The notes under the pieces are model-generated. The model was given only the letters and a program-made list of their open reading frames with translations. It was not told the DNA's origin and did no database searches. A stretch of DNA of 64,000 bases from Micromonospora tulbaghiae (lineage in GTDB: Bacteria; Actinomycetota; Actinomycetes; Mycobacteriales; Micromonosporaceae). Both the position numbers and the translations under genes were made by a program. Below, piece by piece: positions 63,078 to 64,000 of this stretch (within the stretch, counting starts at the first letter, position 1; each line of letters opens with the position of its first letter). The stretch lies in the NCBI RefSeq assembly GCF_900091605.1, contig NZ_FMCQ01000011.1, positions 1 to 64,000 of the forward strand, given 5' to 3'.

Positions 63078-63104
63078 GGGCCGGCCGGCGGGTGCGTGCG
63101 CCGC

Positions 63105-64000
63105 TCAGCGGCGGCGGGCCAGCTCCGGTGACTCGCTCTCCAGCGGCACCGCATTGGCCGGAACCAGGCCGAGCTGCACGGCGGGCCGGGGCAGCGTCGC
63201 GTCCAGCGCCCAGTCCGCCGCGACCCGGGGACGGTTACCGGGCATCGCGAGGAGGTGGTAGCCCCGCGTGACGGCTTTGGCCGGCAGCCCGGCCAGCGGC
63301 ACCTTCAGCGGGTTCGCCGCCGCGTCCTTGCCTCCCAGGTCCACCACCCAGCCCAGGTCGTGGTGCTTGTACGACTTACGCACGCCCTGCCCGTACGAGG
63401 CGGCGATGTTGTGCGCGGCCAGCTTGCCCTGCCGCTGGGCGTGCTGCGCGGTCATCGCGCACACCTGCCCGGGGCGGGTCGGGTCGGGCACGGCGGCGGC
63501 GTCGCCGCAGGCGAACACCTCCGGGTAGCCGGGCACGTTGAGGAACTCGTCGACCACGAGCCGGCCCTTCTCGGTGCGCAGCCCCAGTTCGGCCACGAAC
63601 GGGTCGGGGCGTACGCCGACGCACCAGATCAGGCTGCACGTCGGGACGTACTCGCCGTCGGTGAGCATCACCCCGTCCGGGGTGGCCTCGGCGACCGAGG
63701 TGCCCATCCGCACGTCCACGCCGCGTTTGCGCAGCACCCGGTCGGCGGTGACCGACATCCGCCGGTCCAGTTCGGGCAGCACCCGGGGCGCCACGTCCAG
63801 CAGCATCCAGCGCGGCCGGACCAACAGGTGCGGGCGCTGGGCCATCAGCCGGTCGGTGAACAGCTGCCCGTGCGCGGCCACCTCGGTGCCGGTGTAGCCG
63901 GCGCCGACCACGACGAACGTGGAGCGGGCCCGCTGCTCGGCCTGATCCTCGGTCAGCTCGGCCAGCTCCACCTGCCGGACCACGTGGTCGTGCAGGAACA
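63105..64000 (-). CDS. Type II NADH dehydrogenase (partial, N-terminus beyond the window)
   Basis: The C-terminal part of a flavoprotein of the NDH-2/NAD(P)/FAD-dependent oxidoreductase family. The second Rossmann motif FVVVGAGYTGTEVAAHGQ is near the right edge, the FAD motif ACGDAAAVPDPTRPG follows, and a hydrophobic-amphipathic C-terminus ends in LESESPELARRR. It transfers electrons from NADH to quinone without proton pumping, at the membrane surface. The reading frame runs past base 64000 without a start, so it is incomplete here. Confidence 0.88.
   Translation of the reverse strand, partial: FLHDHVVRQVELAELTEDQAEQRARSTFVVVGAGYTGTEVAAHGQLFTDRLMAQRPHLLVRPRWMLLDVAPRVLPELDRRMSVTADRVLRKRGVDVRMGTSVAEATPDGVMLTDGEYVPTCSLIWCVGVRPDPFVAELGLRTEKGRLVVDEFLNVPGYPEVFACGDAAAVPDPTRPGQVCAMTAQHAQRQGKLAAHNIAASYGQGVRKSYKHHDLGWVVDLGGKDAAANPLKVPLAGLPAKAVTRGYHLLAMPGNRPRVAADWALDATLPRPAVQLGLVPANAVPLESESPELARRR

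Overview
The window is a very GC-rich chromosomal segment with dense, mostly non-overlapping genes, frequent GTG starts and GTGA/ATGA overlaps. The protein families (mycothiol-type DinB enzyme, Rv2629-like and Rv3032-like proteins, GpgS, AfsR-type BTAD regulator, DivIVA-like proteins, many STAS/PP2C/HATPase proteins) point to a filamentous actinobacterium, most likely Micromonosporaceae (Micromonospora or a close relative). No rRNA, tRNA, CRISPR array or prophage was recognised.

Layout. 1-1.2 kb: an IS110-family element. 1.3-5.8 kb: a divergent sugar cluster (two dehydrogenases leftward; glucosyl-3-phosphoglycerate synthase and a GT4 enzyme rightward). 5.9-10.6 kb: DUF4383 protein, STAS-HATPase fusion, cytochrome oxidase subunit I, and a sigma-B-type sigma factor fused to a STAS domain. 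10.8-18.7 kb: unknown protein, CDGSH protein, haem-oxygenase-like diiron enzyme, TPP enzyme, baeRF-type protein, dehalogenase-like hydrolase. 18.8-24.8 kb: GCS2-type ligase, class A beta-lactamase lipoprotein, a small HTH regulator with its own operators beside a methionine aminopeptidase, an RTX-like secreted protein. 24.9-35.6 kb: a large BTAD/NB-ARC/TPR regulator, treX-treY-treZ, and an Rv3032-like alpha-glucan glycosyltransferase. 35.8-48.3 kb: citrate synthase, a small-protein/methyltransferase/sulfatase operon, a GT2-GtrA and GT39 pair with a two-component system. 48.4-55.2 kb: SDR and hydrolase pair, soluble Ser/Thr kinase, OsmC protein, VanJ-like phosphatase, a lytic-enzyme-like secreted protein, a DivIVA-like protein and a CheY-like regulator. 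55.2-61 kb: PP2C phosphatase, B12-binding protein and STAS genes. 61-64 kb: spermidine-synthase-like protein, AI-2E transporter, and a type II NADH dehydrogenase cut by the window edge.

How it works together. The strongest window-scale signal is a recurring promoter of the general-stress sigma-B/sigma-F type: (G/C)GTT(T/A), 15-17 bases, then GGG(T/A/C)A plus one base. I found fourteen correctly oriented copies just upstream of genes, among them gpgS, DUF4383, STAS-HATPase, ctaD, CDGSH, the diiron enzyme, baeRF, a Ser/Thr kinase, OsmC, a STAS antagonist, DUF2267 and the AI-2E transporter. Together with the sigma-STAS fusion, the kinase/antagonist fusion and the PP2C-B12-STAS operon (whose B12 protein carries CarH-like photosensor residues at matching spacing), this suggests a partner-switching stress circuit, possibly light-responsive, and its local regulon.

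A second signal is a family of roughly 70-base inverted-repeat elements (12.7, 24.0 and 35.7 kb), with two related shorter types at 42.3 kb and, inside a coding sequence, 44.5 kb.
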